64,000 nucleotides of DNA from Pseudomonadota bacterium (GTDB lineage: Bacteria; Pseudomonadota; Gammaproteobacteria; Ga0077536): positions 434,001 through 498,000 of the forward strand of contig JADJYF010000001.1 in assembly GCA_016719885.1 (NCBI GenBank). The letters are read 5' to 3'. A program made the position numbers and the translations under genes. This document shows, one piece after another, positions 53,926-62,593 of the stretch (position 1 is its first letter; each line of letters begins with the position of its first letter). A model generated the notes under the pieces. That model was not told the DNA's origin, ran no database searches, and saw only the letters and a program-made list of their open reading frames with translations.

Positions 53926-53978
53926 CGTCATCTCCCCGGATTGGTTGCTTTAAGGGTTATACAGTGAGCAGTATTGTG

Positions 53979-54686
53979 TCAGGCCAGCAGCAGGTCGGCC
54001 AGTTCGGTCATCGACTTCGCGGTGACATGTGCCTGGTGGGGCGTCTGCCCGTAAGGTCGACCGCGGCGGTCGATGAATGCCGCGCGCATGCCGGCGGCAC
54101 AGGCGCCGATGCAATCGAAAGCATGGTTGGCGACGTGCAGTACTTCGTGCGGCGCCACGCCGAGTCGCCGCGCGGCGCTTTCGTAGGTGTGGCGATGCGG
54201 CTTGAAGTAACCGGCGTCCTCGACCGAAATCGTACAGTCGAAGCGATGACCGAGATAGGGCTTGGCGGCCTCGAGCATGTCGGCATCACCATTGGAATGA
54301 ATCGCCAGGCGGAAACGCGTGGCGAGGCGCGCGAGCGCCGCCGGCACTTCGGGAAATGGCCGCAGTCGTTCAATGGCCGCCACCAGCATGCGTGCTTCGT
54401 CGTCGCTGTAGACGATGCCGGCACGGTCCATGGTATGGCTGACGGCGCGCCGTCCGATCTCGCGATAGGGCGTATGGCCGCGATCGCACAAGGCATCGAT
54501 CATGGAGTTCTCGAAATGCGTGCGTCGCCACCAGGTGACGAATTGATCTGGCTTGCCCGACCAAGCCTTGGCGGCGAGAAACGGCGTGACGAACTCCACC
54601 AGTCCGCCCTGGATGTCGACCACCGTACCGTACTGGTCGAACGCCAGGACCTTGATGTCGTTGCGAAGCGTGGCGAGGTCGACCAT
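53979..54686 (-). CDS. HAD family hydrolase, haloacid-dehalogenase type II-like
   Basis: The 235-residue protein starts with VLAFDQYGTVVD (nucleophile Asp in FDxYGT), then HSNGDADML (motif II Ser), SVEDAGYFKPHRHTYESAARRLG (motif III Lys) and HVANHAFDCIGACAAGMR (motif IV). This is the order of L-2-haloacid dehalogenases, which release halide from L-2-haloacids, though several family Ser residues are changed (VSSNAWD is VANHAFD). Phosphatase activity is possible. The gene stands on its own between LLM genes. Confidence 0.85.
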   Translation of the reverse strand: MVDLATLRNDIKVLAFDQYGTVVDIQGGLVEFVTPFLAAKAWSGKPDQFVTWWRRTHFENSMIDALCDRGHTPYREIGRRAVSHTMDRAGIVYSDDEARMLVAAIERLRPFPEVPAALARLATRFRLAIHSNGDADMLEAAKPYLGHRFDCTISVEDAGYFKPHRHTYESAARRLGVAPHEVLHVANHAFDCIGACAAGMRAAFIDRRGRPYGQTPHQAHVTAKSMTELADLLLA

Positions 54687-54705
54687 GACGCGTGATTACT
54701 CGATA

Positions 54706-54775
54706 GTGTGGGTCGGATGCGCGGCATCAATGCGTGCCGGGAGCGCAAGAATGTGCGAATGAATTCGTACCGACA
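54706..54775. repeat. Partial or mosaic REP-like element
   Basis: One arm of family A lies at 54750-54775 (ATGTGCGAATGAATTCG, then degenerate). The other side starts GTGGGTCGGATGCGCGGCATC, with a GATGC/GCATC hairpin of another sequence but the same head. It may be a mix of two REP types or a decayed copy. Confidence 0.5.
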
Positions 54776-54864
54776 AGTGCCGCGCGAGCCGCGGGGCGGG
54801 TTTCTTGACACTGCCATACCCCCCAGTTAGCGTGCCTCGAAATTCAACACCCATGGGGACGGCA

Positions 54865-55959
54865 ATGAAGCTCGGCTATTTCATGATGCCTTTGCATCAC
54901 ATCGACAGGGATTACCACGAGACGCTCGAGGAAGACACGGATGCCATCGTCCACGCCGACCAGTTGGGCTACTCGGAAGCATGGATCGGCGAGCACTACT
55001 CGTCCGCCGTCGAGCAGATCACTTCACCGCTGATGTTCCATGCCAATCTCATCGCGCGCACCAAGCAGATCAAACTGGCGACCGGCGTGATGTGCCTGCC
55101 GCAATACCATCCGGCGGTCAGCGCCGGCCAGGCGGCGATGTTCGATCATCTGAGCAACGGCCGCTTCATCATGGGCGTGGGGCCGGGCGGCCTGTCGTCG
55201 GACTTCGCGCTGTTCGACGTGGTCGACAAGGATCGCAAGGCGATGATGGTCGAGGCCCTCGACATGATGCTGGCGATGTGGACCACCAAGCCGCCGTACA
55301 CGCTGAAGGGCAAGTACTGGAACATCGACATGGAGAAGTTCACCCAGCACGACATCCGCCTCGGCTACGTGCCGCAACCTTTCCAGCAGCCGCATCCGCC
55401 GGTGGCGGTGTCGGCCATGAGCCCGCATTCGGATTCGTTGGCGTTTGCCGGCACGCGCGGTTACATCCCGGTGACCGCCAACTTCATCGCCGCGTGGTCG
55501 GCCGAGACGCACTGGCCGACCTACGAGGCCGCGGCCAAGGCCGCCGGTCACGCCACCGACCCGGCCATCTGGCGCGTGGCGCGCAGCGTGTACGTGGCCG
55601 ACTCCGATGCCGAGGCCGAGGCCTTCGTCAAGAAATCCGAAGGCGCCTACGATTACTACTACCAGTACCTGTTCAAGATTTTCGATCGCTCGCATTACAA
55701 GGCGCCGTTCGTCGCCAACAAGGGCGACGATCCGGACAAGCTCACCGCCGAAGCGGTTCGTGATGCGTGCATCATCCATGGCAGCCCCGAGACCGTGGCG
55801 CGCAAGGTGTTGGCGCTGCGTGACCAGATCGGTGACTTCGGTACCTTGCTCTATGCCGCCCATGACTGGCAGGACAAGGCCGCGATGAAGAAGTCCATGA
55901 GCCTGATGGCGAGCGAGGTCATGCCGCGCATCAACCAGGCCATCGCCAAGGCGGCCTGA
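54865..55959 (+). CDS. LLM class flavin-dependent oxidoreductase, luciferase/limonene-monooxygenase-like
   Basis: ATG 54865 gives MKLGYFMMPLHHIDRDY; earlier in-frame starts lack a site. The 364-residue barrel protein has LGYSEAWIGEHYSSAVEQITSPLMFHANLIARTKQIKLATGVMCLPQYHP, GRFIMGVGPGGLSSDF and IHGSPETVARKVLALRD. This is the LuxA/LimB-like type using FMNH2 and O2, with a GEHH-like motif (GEHYS). It probably hydroxylates or epoxidises a hydrophobic substrate such as a terpenoid or alkane; the substrate is not identified. Confidence 0.86.
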   Translation: MKLGYFMMPLHHIDRDYHETLEEDTDAIVHADQLGYSEAWIGEHYSSAVEQITSPLMFHANLIARTKQIKLATGVMCLPQYHPAVSAGQAAMFDHLSNGRFIMGVGPGGLSSDFALFDVVDKDRKAMMVEALDMMLAMWTTKPPYTLKGKYWNIDMEKFTQHDIRLGYVPQPFQQPHPPVAVSAMSPHSDSLAFAGTRGYIPVTANFIAAWSAETHWPTYEAAAKAAGHATDPAIWRVARSVYVADSDAEAEAFVKKSEGAYDYYYQYLFKIFDRSHYKAPFVANKGDDPDKLTAEAVRDACIIHGSPETVARKVLALRDQIGDFGTLLYAAHDWQDKAAMKKSMSLMASEVMPRINQAIAKAA

Positions 55960-55971
55960 GCACGCGCAGCG

Positions 55972-55999
55972 CGGGCGCCGTCACTGGCGGCGGCGCCCG
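55972..55999. other. Hairpin between LLM genes
   Basis: Arms CGGGCGCCG and CGGCGCCCG surround a 10-nt loop, 12 nt after the LLM stop. No T-run follows, so it could be a Rho-dependent attenuator or an RNA stabiliser. Confidence 0.3.
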
Positions 56000-56044
56000 T
56001 TGTCGCTATCCCGCCACTTTCGTTCCATCATGAGGAGACCAACC

Positions 56045-56935
56045 ATGAGCGCACCCCTGGGCTTGTTGCAATGGACCGAGGGCACGCGCGGCGCCGAACT
56101 CGTCGGGCACGTGCAGCGCCTCGAGCGTCTCGGCTATCACGAACTGTGGCTGCCCGAGATTGCCGGCCGCGAGCCGTTCGCCACCTGCGGATTCCTGCTG
56201 GCGAAAACCGAGCGCATCAAGGTCTCGAGCGGCATTGCCAATGTCTACGCCCACGATGCCGATTCCGCCGCGCAGGCGGCCAACACCCTGGCGGAATTTT
56301 CCGGCGGACGCTTCACGCTCGGCCTCGGCGTCTCCCATCCCGTGCTGGTCGAGCCACGTGGACACCAGTGGGTGAGACCGGTGCCGAAGATGCGCGGCTA
56401 TCTCGAACGTCTGCGCGCGGCGCCCATCGAGAGCCCGCGCGCCGCGCAGCCCGCGCCGGTGATCGTGGCCGGCCATGGTCCGGGCCTGCTGAAGGTGGCG
56501 AGCACGCTTGCCGATGGCGCCTTCCTGTTCCTGCAGCCGCTGGAGGCCTTGCGCCAGGCGCGTGAACTGCTGCAGCCCACCCAGGACTTGCACGTGGTGG
56601 TGCGCTGCGTGCTGGAGACCGATGCCGCCAAGGCCCGCGCCCTCGCGCGCCGCGCCTGTGCGTTCTACCTGTCCTTGCCGCCCTATCACGAAGCCTGGGG
56701 GCGGCTGGGATTCGAGCCCGCCGATTGGAGCAACGGCGGCAGTGACCGCCTGATCGATGCAATCTGCGCGTGGGGCGATGCCGCCACCATTCGCGCGCGT
56801 CTCACCAAGTACTACGCCGCGGGCGCCAGCCACGTGGTGCTCTACCCATGCAATCCCGACGAGGACTATTCGCCGGGCAGCGCCATGTCGACGCACTGGC
56901 ATTGGCCGCTGCTGGAGGCGCTGGCGCCGGGCTGA
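56045..56935 (+). CDS. LLM class F420-dependent oxidoreductase-like, TIGR03620-type
   Basis: ATG 56045 with GAGGAG upstream is preferred. The 296-residue protein starts MSAPLGLLQWTEGTRGAELV; later RLGYHELWLPEIAGREPFA, TERIKVSSGIANVYAHDADSAAQAANTLAEFSGGRFTLGLGVSHPVLVE and RPVPKMRGYLERL. It matches the pattern I know for the MSMEG_4141 type, a family that is probably F420-dependent. It follows the LuxA-like gene after 85 nt and may share its transcript. Confidence 0.83.
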   Translation: MSAPLGLLQWTEGTRGAELVGHVQRLERLGYHELWLPEIAGREPFATCGFLLAKTERIKVSSGIANVYAHDADSAAQAANTLAEFSGGRFTLGLGVSHPVLVEPRGHQWVRPVPKMRGYLERLRAAPIESPRAAQPAPVIVAGHGPGLLKVASTLADGAFLFLQPLEALRQARELLQPTQDLHVVVRCVLETDAAKARALARRACAFYLSLPPYHEAWGRLGFEPADWSNGGSDRLIDAICAWGDAATIRARLTKYYAAGASHVVLYPCNPDEDYSPGSAMSTHWHWPLLEALAPG

Positions 56936-57351
56936 GCGTTCCCACTGTCGACACCGCGCGTGGTGTTTGACGCCGCGCGCGGCCGTGCCGTGTCCACATC
57001 GCTGCCCAAGCCGACGTCACCGCGACGCGCTGCGTCACATGGCGCGGGGACAGCGACCCGCGCAAACGTGAATTGCGCACAGCCCGGTGATGCCGCGCGC
57101 CACAGTGCCGCGGGCGGCGCACGGTTATGGTTCGTCCATGCAGCCTGTCGTGCCCGCATCAGACAAGAGGGCCGGCTGAGGAAGAGCGCAGAGGGATCTG
57201 CCGGCAGGGACGGCGTGATGGGGTGACCCTGTGCAGGGATTCTCGGGTTCACCCGGTCCTTCCTTCAGACCGTCAGCTCTCCGCGGGCCCGACAGGCGCA
57301 GGGACGTATCCAACGGCCGCGCCAGGCGCGGCCGTAGCGAGGGTGAGCACC
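56936..57351. other. Intergenic region without a clear gene
   Basis: This 416-bp GC-rich gap between 56935 and 57352 contains no convincing coding frame. It ends with a perfect 11+1+11 palindrome (57313-57335) and, before it, several short GC-rich stems. I see no tRNA or known RNA. Confidence 0.6.
57313..57335. promoter_or_regulatory. Perfect 23-nt palindrome upstream of an unknown gene
   Basis: Arms ACGGCCGCGCC and GGCGCGGCCGT face each other around a single A, ending 16 nt before ATG 57352. It could be an operator or an RNA hairpin covering the leader. Its closeness to the start codon suggests a role in translation or repression, but no partner is known. Confidence 0.35.
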
Positions 57352-57891
57352 ATGGACCAATCCGATCCCAGCCTGGCCAGCGGCGCCGTTCCGGTCGCCG
57401 GGGCAACCACGAAACCGACCGTCATCAAGCGCCCGATGTTGCCCGTCGCGATGTGGCCCTTGAGCGGCAGCTATGCGGGCCTCGGCGATGATTACCGCGT
57501 GGAAGTCATGCTCGACATCGACACGCTGCGTTCCTACGCGCTGCTGACGGTTGATTTCTACGCGCTCGACGGCGAGCTCGGCACCCACATCGGCGCCGGG
57601 CTGCTGCGCTCATCGACCATCGCCAATCACAGTGACCACACCCTGATCCGCGGCGTCGGTCGATTCACCTTCGGCGCCGCCGCGCCGCTCATGGAAGTGC
57701 GCATCCCGCGCCATAACGTGCTGCAAAGACGCGCGCCCATGACCCTGCGTTTCCTGTCGATGGCGCTGGGGCCGGGCGCGGTGTACACCTGCGAGTATCG
57801 CGGCCATGCGCACCTGGCGGGAGGCTTCGAATCGAGTCCGATGGCGACCGTGCTGCCGTTCGAACGGCCCTGTCTCGGCCACGCTTCCTGA
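57352..57891 (+). CDS. Hypothetical protein
   Basis: ATG 57352 (GTG 57343 is possible) gives 179 residues starting MDQSDPSLASGAVPVAGATT. There is no signal peptide and no clear transmembrane segment. The chain is rich in strand-like stretches (DYRVEVMLDIDTLRSYALLTVDFYAL, HTLIRGVGRFTFGAAAP, PMTLRFLSMALGPGAVYTCEY), so a beta-sandwich is possible. I do not recognise a family. The convergent neighbour (57909) encodes another poorly characterised protein with similar strand-rich composition, so they may act together. Confidence 0.55.
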   Translation: MDQSDPSLASGAVPVAGATTKPTVIKRPMLPVAMWPLSGSYAGLGDDYRVEVMLDIDTLRSYALLTVDFYALDGELGTHIGAGLLRSSTIANHSDHTLIRGVGRFTFGAAAPLMEVRIPRHNVLQRRAPMTLRFLSMALGPGAVYTCEYRGHAHLAGGFESSPMATVLPFERPCLGHAS

Positions 57892-57908
57892 GGCCATGCG
57901 CGCCGCCG

Positions 57909-58967
57909 CTACAGCACCGCCAGGTGGCGCCCGCCATCGCTGAGCTCTATGGTCTCGAAACTCGCACGCGCCGTGCCGTGCTGAAAACTCGCCACGCAGA
58001 TCAGCCAGATGGCCACGATGCGTGAGGGCGGTGGCCCCATGGTCCTTGCAACGTCGGCGTAGACCTCACGCGCCTGCTCGCACCAGCGCCCCGCATCGGC
58101 CAGGCCCGTACGCACCACGTAATGGGTCTCGCGCGCCGACCATGCCTTGATCGGACAGGCAAACCAGTGGTCGATTGGCAGGCAACTGCTCCACAGCCAG
58201 GTCAGATCGCGGCCGTTGTCGAATTCGGCGGCGATGGAGACGTAGTCATGGGTACTGGTGCTGTCTTCCGCGACGCGACTCGGATGCGCGTCCAGGCGCC
58301 AGCGCCAGGCGAGGCGGGTGGCCGGCGTCAGGGGCCAGTCCACCGCCTTGCGCAGGATGCCCTGGTCATTGCTGGCCTCGAGACAGATGCGCGCGTGTTC
58401 GCCATCGGAGCAATCACGATAGATGTCGCTGGTGCCGGTTTCGATGAGGTAGTGCCAGTCGGCCGGCACGCGCACCGGGCGGCGCAGGCGCGCGAGTTCC
58501 GCCGCGAGCGCCGGCGCCGGGCAAGCGCCATGCAATGCTTCGAGTCCGCTGACGCTGTCGTCGCGCCAGGTCAGCACCAACACTTCCAGTCCGCCGCGCA
58601 GGCGTGCGTAGGCCGAGGCGGGCGTGTCGAGACGACCATAGGCGTCCTGCCACATGCCGAGATAGATCCCGACCTCGAGCTCACCATCGCAATCGGCGAT
58701 GAAGGACGTGCTGTCGCGCGTGAGATTGACGATGCGCCCACCGGGACTCACACGCGCCCACAGGTGAAAGCCGGCGCCGCCATGCAGGTGCGGCACGCGC
58801 TCGGACCAGTCGACGCGCCCCGCGGCCAGCAGCGTGTAATGCTGGCCCGCGCGCAGCGCGATGCCGGTCGGCGTCCACGGTGGTTGTTGCGCAGGCAGGA
58901 AGCGCATCGCGGTGGCGACCACGGCCGGGCACGCGGCGTTGGCGATCTGTCGGGCAAGTGCGTGCAT
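57909..58967 (-). CDS. DUF3047-like domain protein
   Basis: A 352-residue protein. The first about 130 residues have TPTGIALRAGQHYTLLAAGRV, which resembles the start of lectin/sugar-binding beta domains. The rest has HYLIETGTSDIYRDCSDGE, PATRLAWRWRLDAHPSRVAEDSTSTHDYVSIAAEFDNGRDLTWLW and AREVYADVARTMGPPPSRIVAIWLI, a pattern I associate with DUF3047 (TWRW+D, D-YxxRxxVxF). Function is unknown. There is no clear signal peptide from this start. Confidence 0.6.
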   Translation of the reverse strand: MHALARQIANAACPAVVATAMRFLPAQQPPWTPTGIALRAGQHYTLLAAGRVDWSERVPHLHGGAGFHLWARVSPGGRIVNLTRDSTSFIADCDGELEVGIYLGMWQDAYGRLDTPASAYARLRGGLEVLVLTWRDDSVSGLEALHGACPAPALAAELARLRRPVRVPADWHYLIETGTSDIYRDCSDGEHARICLEASNDQGILRKAVDWPLTPATRLAWRWRLDAHPSRVAEDSTSTHDYVSIAAEFDNGRDLTWLWSSCLPIDHWFACPIKAWSARETHYVVRTGLADAGRWCEQAREVYADVARTMGPPPSRIVAIWLICVASFQHGTARASFETIELSDGGRHLAVL

Positions 58968-59085
58968 CGCGAGGCGGGCCGTCCAGGCAGTGATTGGAAC
59001 AAGTTGCGGGTCGCGTCGGCGCGAGCGTCATCGTAGGATAGCAAAGCCAATGCGCGAACCGTCGCGCCGACCAAGCGGGGAAGTC

Positions 59086-59850
59086 ATGAAGTTCGTGAGC
59101 GTTGCTGAATTGATCAAACGGCCGGGCCTGCGCCTGGTGCTGGTGCAAGGTGCGCCGAGTCCGTGGGGCCAGGCGGTGAAAGCGATGATGGAATACAAGG
59201 GGCTCGAATTCGCGGTCGCGCCCCAGGTGCCCGGCGCCGAGAATGCGGATCTGGTGGCCTGGGCCGGCGTCAACAGCGGGCCGGTGGTGGCGTGGAACGA
59301 CGGGCGTCCGATGAATCGCTGGAACGACATCCTGTTCCTGCTCGAACGCCTCGCGCCGCAACGTCCGCTGGTGCCCGATGCCGCCGCCGAGCGCGTGCAG
59401 TTGTTGGGATTGAGCCATGAGCTGTGCGGCGAACTCGGTCTGGGCTGGAATCGTCGCCTGTGCCTGTTCAAACCGGCCATGCAGTCGGGACAGGCGCCGG
59501 CCGGCATCGCCGCCATGAGCCGCAAGTACGGCTATAACGAAAGCGACCTGGCGGCGGCCAATCAACGTCAGATCGCGATGCTGAATCTCCTGACCTCGGT
59601 GCTCGAAGCGCAGCGCGCCAAGGGCAGCGAGTTCTTCGTCGGCAAGGCCCTGTCGGCGGTCGATTTCTACTGGGCGGCGTTTTCCGTGATCATGGACATC
59701 CTGCCCGATGACCTGTGTCCGGTGGCGGCCGGACCGCGCACCATGTTCGAGAACATCGACGCCAGCGTGAAGGCGGCCATCTCGCCCATCCTGCTCGCCC
59801 ATCGCGATCGCATCCTCGGCGCCCATTTCAAGCTGCCGATGGAATTCTGA
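59086..59850 (+). CDS. Glutathione S-transferase-like protein
   Basis: ATG 59086 is taken; ATG 59050 in frame is an alternative. The 254-residue protein starts MKFVSVAELIKRPGLRLVLVQGAPSPWGQAVKAMMEYKGLEF, a thioredoxin-like N-domain with a Ser/Trp in place of the usual CPF motif, followed by an all-helical C-domain with EFFVGKALSAVDFYWAAFSV (conserved Asp in SAVDFYW). It would bind glutathione or conjugate it; a structural GST is equally possible. It is 36 nt upstream of an LLM gene, so the two may be co-transcribed. Confidence 0.65.
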   Translation: MKFVSVAELIKRPGLRLVLVQGAPSPWGQAVKAMMEYKGLEFAVAPQVPGAENADLVAWAGVNSGPVVAWNDGRPMNRWNDILFLLERLAPQRPLVPDAAAERVQLLGLSHELCGELGLGWNRRLCLFKPAMQSGQAPAGIAAMSRKYGYNESDLAAANQRQIAMLNLLTSVLEAQRAKGSEFFVGKALSAVDFYWAAFSVIMDILPDDLCPVAAGPRTMFENIDASVKAAISPILLAHRDRILGAHFKLPMEF

Positions 59851-59886
59851 AGCGGCGCGTCGGCCACTCACAAAACGAGAAATCCC

Positions 59887-60813
59887 ATGGCGATACGCAT
59901 CGGCTTCGGCCTGCTCAATTACCCTTTTGACAACGGGCGCGCCTTCTTCCGCTGGGTGGAGTTGCTGGAGAACAATCGCGTCGATTCGGTGTGGCAATCG
60001 GACCGCCTGATCTCGACCGACAACTATCTCGAGTCCCTGAGCGCGCTGGCGGCGCTGGCCGGTTGCACGGAGAAGATCAAGTTCGGCATGAACGCGATAG
60101 TCATGCCGCTGCGCGATCCGCTGGTGCTGGCCAAGCAGTGCGCCACCATCGACTACCTGTCCAATGGTCGACTGTTGCCGATGTTCGGCGTCGGCTATCC
60201 GCAGGCCGCGGAGTGGGCGGCCACCGGCCGCAGCGCCGAGCATCGCGGTTCCATCGCCAACGAGATGTTCGAGCTCATCGCGCGCCTGTGGAGCGAAGAA
60301 TCGGTGACGTTCGAGGGGCGCTACTTCCAGTATCGCAATGCGACCATCGCACCACGACCGATACAACAGCCCCTGCCGCTATGGATAGGTGGCACCAGCG
60401 ACGCCGCGGTCAAGCGCACCGCCAAGCTCGGCACCGGCTGGATCGGCGGTATCGCCAGCGTCGAGGAGGTGCGCCTGACCATTGCCGGCATCAAGACCGA
60501 GGCGGCCAGGCTCGGCCGGCGTATCGACGACGATCATTACGGCACCTCGCTGGCATTTCGCATTGGCAGCGCCGACGACGCGGCGGTGCGCAATTCGCCG
60601 TTCGTCAAGCGCACCGGTATCGGCGAGAACATCGACGTCAATCCGCTGTTCTGCATCGGCAGCACCGCCGAGCTGACGGCGCGCCTGCGTGAATACGTGG
60701 CGGTGGGCGCCTCGAAGTTCGTGCTGTTTCCCATAGCGGAAAACGAGCAGGACATGCTTGACCAGACGCGTCGCGTGATCGACGAGGTCAAGCCCTTGAT
60801 AGAGGACCGCTGA
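59887..60813 (+). CDS. LLM class flavin/F420-dependent oxidoreductase
   Basis: The 308-residue protein begins MAIRIGFGLLNYPFDNGRAFFRWVELLENN and has SDRLISTDNYLESLSALAALAGCTEKIKFGMNAIVMPLRDPLVLAKQCATIDYLSNGRLLPMFGVGYP. The barrel is complete, with PQPLPLWIGGTSDAAVKRTAKLGTGW in the middle. It belongs to the LLM superfamily but cannot be placed in the F420 or FMN subgroup from motifs alone. It follows the GST-like gene on the same strand. Confidence 0.85.
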   Translation: MAIRIGFGLLNYPFDNGRAFFRWVELLENNRVDSVWQSDRLISTDNYLESLSALAALAGCTEKIKFGMNAIVMPLRDPLVLAKQCATIDYLSNGRLLPMFGVGYPQAAEWAATGRSAEHRGSIANEMFELIARLWSEESVTFEGRYFQYRNATIAPRPIQQPLPLWIGGTSDAAVKRTAKLGTGWIGGIASVEEVRLTIAGIKTEAARLGRRIDDDHYGTSLAFRIGSADDAAVRNSPFVKRTGIGENIDVNPLFCIGSTAELTARLREYVAVGASKFVLFPIAENEQDMLDQTRRVIDEVKPLIEDR

Positions 60814-60907
60814 GCGCTTGCGGTCGTCGTCAGCGCGGCAACCGAAAGCGCTCGAGACGCGCCGGCCGGCTGCGCGGTGCCGTGGCACCGCGGGGCCGGG
60901 ACGCCAA

Positions 60908-61171
60908 TCAGCGTCGCGGCGGGCGCGCTTCGCGCGGACGCGCTTCGTTGACGCGCGCGGTGCGCCCCTTGAGCATGGCGCCGTTCAATTCCGCGATGGC
61001 GGCGCTGCCTTCCGACTGGTTGGGCATTTCAACGAAACCAAATCCCTTGGAGCGACCGGTTTCGCGATCCATGACGATTTTGGCGCTGGTCACCTCGCCG
61101 TGCTGCTCGAATGCTTCGCGCAGCTCTTCGGCGGTGATGTCATAGGAAAGATTACCGACGTAGATATCCAT
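60908..61171 (-). CDS. RNA-binding protein with an RRM domain
   Basis: An 87-residue protein consisting of one RRM. RNP2 is IYVGNL at residues 3-8, RNP1 is KGFGFVEM near 42-49, and a basic Arg-rich tail (ARVNEARPREARPPRR) follows. Small RRM proteins in bacteria bind single-stranded RNA, often in cold-shock conditions. The 537-nt stretch upstream could hold a long leader, which would suit cold regulation. No ribosomal protein gene is adjacent. Confidence 0.92.
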   Translation of the reverse strand: MDIYVGNLSYDITAEELREAFEQHGEVTSAKIVMDRETGRSKGFGFVEMPNQSEGSAAIAELNGAMLKGRTARVNEARPREARPPRR

Positions 61172-61708
61172 ACTTCATTGCCTCATGGAACATGCCGCAC
61201 AGGGTCTTTATGGTCGCCTGCCGACGGCATGGGAGCAGGGGACTTTGTGATGCGGGAAACGTGGCCGGCGGCAGTGAAGGCGGCGCCATGGACAGGCGAC
61301 ACATGAGGCCGGGCAATCAGCAACGGACGCACTCCTGCGAGCAGTTGCGGTAATAGGAGCACGCGCCGTGGGCGGCGCGGAGGGCAAGGCAATCGAAGTA
61401 GGGCGGACGGTTCAAGGCAAAGGTCAACAACGATGCGATAGCTATTCTTTGCGGCTCGCTTCGAGATTGGATGCGGCTTCGGCCCGCTCCACGGCGGACG
61501 TCTCCCCCTCCGGCATGCCATCGCGAGCTCTCAAGTTCAGCAGAACCCCTCGGTTTCTTGAATCAACGCTTTGCGCGTTTGATTCCATCATAGACGTGCC
61601 AAAACGCGACAGCAACGGAAAATTGCGTGACTTGGCGCACCCCTGGCCGCGCGATGGCGGCGCGAGACGACGCTCGCCCCGCTGCCGGGGCAAGCGTCGG
61701 CGCGGCGC
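61172..61708 (-). other. Long leader/intergenic region upstream of the RRM gene
   Basis: There is no convincing gene here. At 61560-61585 is a hairpin with arms GAATCAACGC and GCGTTTGATTC (one bulged base) around TTTGC. A second, weaker dyad GAACCCC...GGTTTC overlaps 61540-61555. The region might be a structured leader for the RRM gene, or hold the promoter and terminator of flanking units. Confidence 0.4.
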
Positions 61709-62568
61709 TCAGATGCGGTCGGTATCGGCCGGTTCGGCGACCACCGCGTTTTCGATGTGTCCGAGCTTGGCGATTTCGATGCGCACCACGTCGCCTGCCT
61801 TGAGGAAGCGCTTGGGGTCGAAGCCGATGCCGACGCCGCTCGGCGTCCCGGTCAGCACCAGGTCGCCCGGCTCCAAGGTGAAGGCCGCGGTCAGGGTTTC
61901 AATCTGCTCATAGCAGTCGAACACCAGGTGGCGGGTATTGGAGTTCTGTCGCAGTTCGCCATTGACCCAGGTCTTCAAGTCGAGGGTATGCGGGTCGCCG
62001 ACTTCATCGCTGGTGACGAGATAGGGGCCGAATGGTGCGTGGGTGTCGAACGACTTGCCGAGCGTGAAGGTTTGCGCGCGCATCTGCCAGTCACGCACGC
62101 TGACGTCGTTGCACACCGTGAAGCCGGCGATCACTTCATGGGCGCGGGCACGTGGCACATGCCGGCAACGACGGCCGATGATGAAACCGAGCTCGCCTTC
62201 GTAATCGAGCTTGTCCGATACGCGCGGCAGGTGAAACGGCGTGTAGGGGCCATGCGCGGCGGTCGACTGCTTGTTGAAGAACATCGGGAACTTGGGCGTC
62301 TCGAGGCCGGTTTCCTCGATGTGGTCCTTGTAGTTGAGGCCGACCGCCAGGATCTTCGGCGGCCGCAGCACCGGCGCGCTCAGCGTGACGTCGGCGAGGC
62401 CAGGCTGGCGCCGCTGGCGGCGGCGGCGCGCTGCATGAGTTCGGCGCCGCCTTCGAGCAGGCCGAGCATGTCGCCGGGCAGGCCGGCGGCGGTGAGATCG
62501 ACAATGCGATCGCCATCCACGCGGCCGATGCGCGTGCGTCCGGCGTGGGTGAAGGTTGCGAGTTTCAT
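61709..62568 (-). pseudogene. Fumarylacetoacetate hydrolase family protein, interrupted by a frameshift
   Basis: ATG 62568 starts MKLATFTHAGRTRIGRVDGDRIVDL, the N-terminal domain of FAH proteins, to RAAAASGASLA; then the frame ends. Another frame continues ADVTLSAPVLRPPKILAVGLNYKDHIEE and completes the domain: YEGELGFIIGRRCRHV, AGFTVCNDVSVRDWQ, PGDLVLTGTPSGVG. One missing base at about 62390-62405 explains it. The restored length is about 285 residues. FAH-type enzymes cleave C-C bonds of 1,3-diketo or acylpyruvate-like acids in aromatic catabolism, or decarboxylate or isomerise; metal-binding Glu/Asp (YEGE) are present. Confidence 0.85.
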
Positions 62569-62593
62569 GGCGTTTCCCTTGTGTTCGTCAATA

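Noticed and set aside
61442..61693. Small minus-strand frame upstream of the RRM gene
   Set aside because: 83 residues with no family, unconvincing start and biased composition. A neighbouring frame ends in a Cys-rich stretch (CSYYRNCSQECVRC) but lacks a start with a ribosome site.
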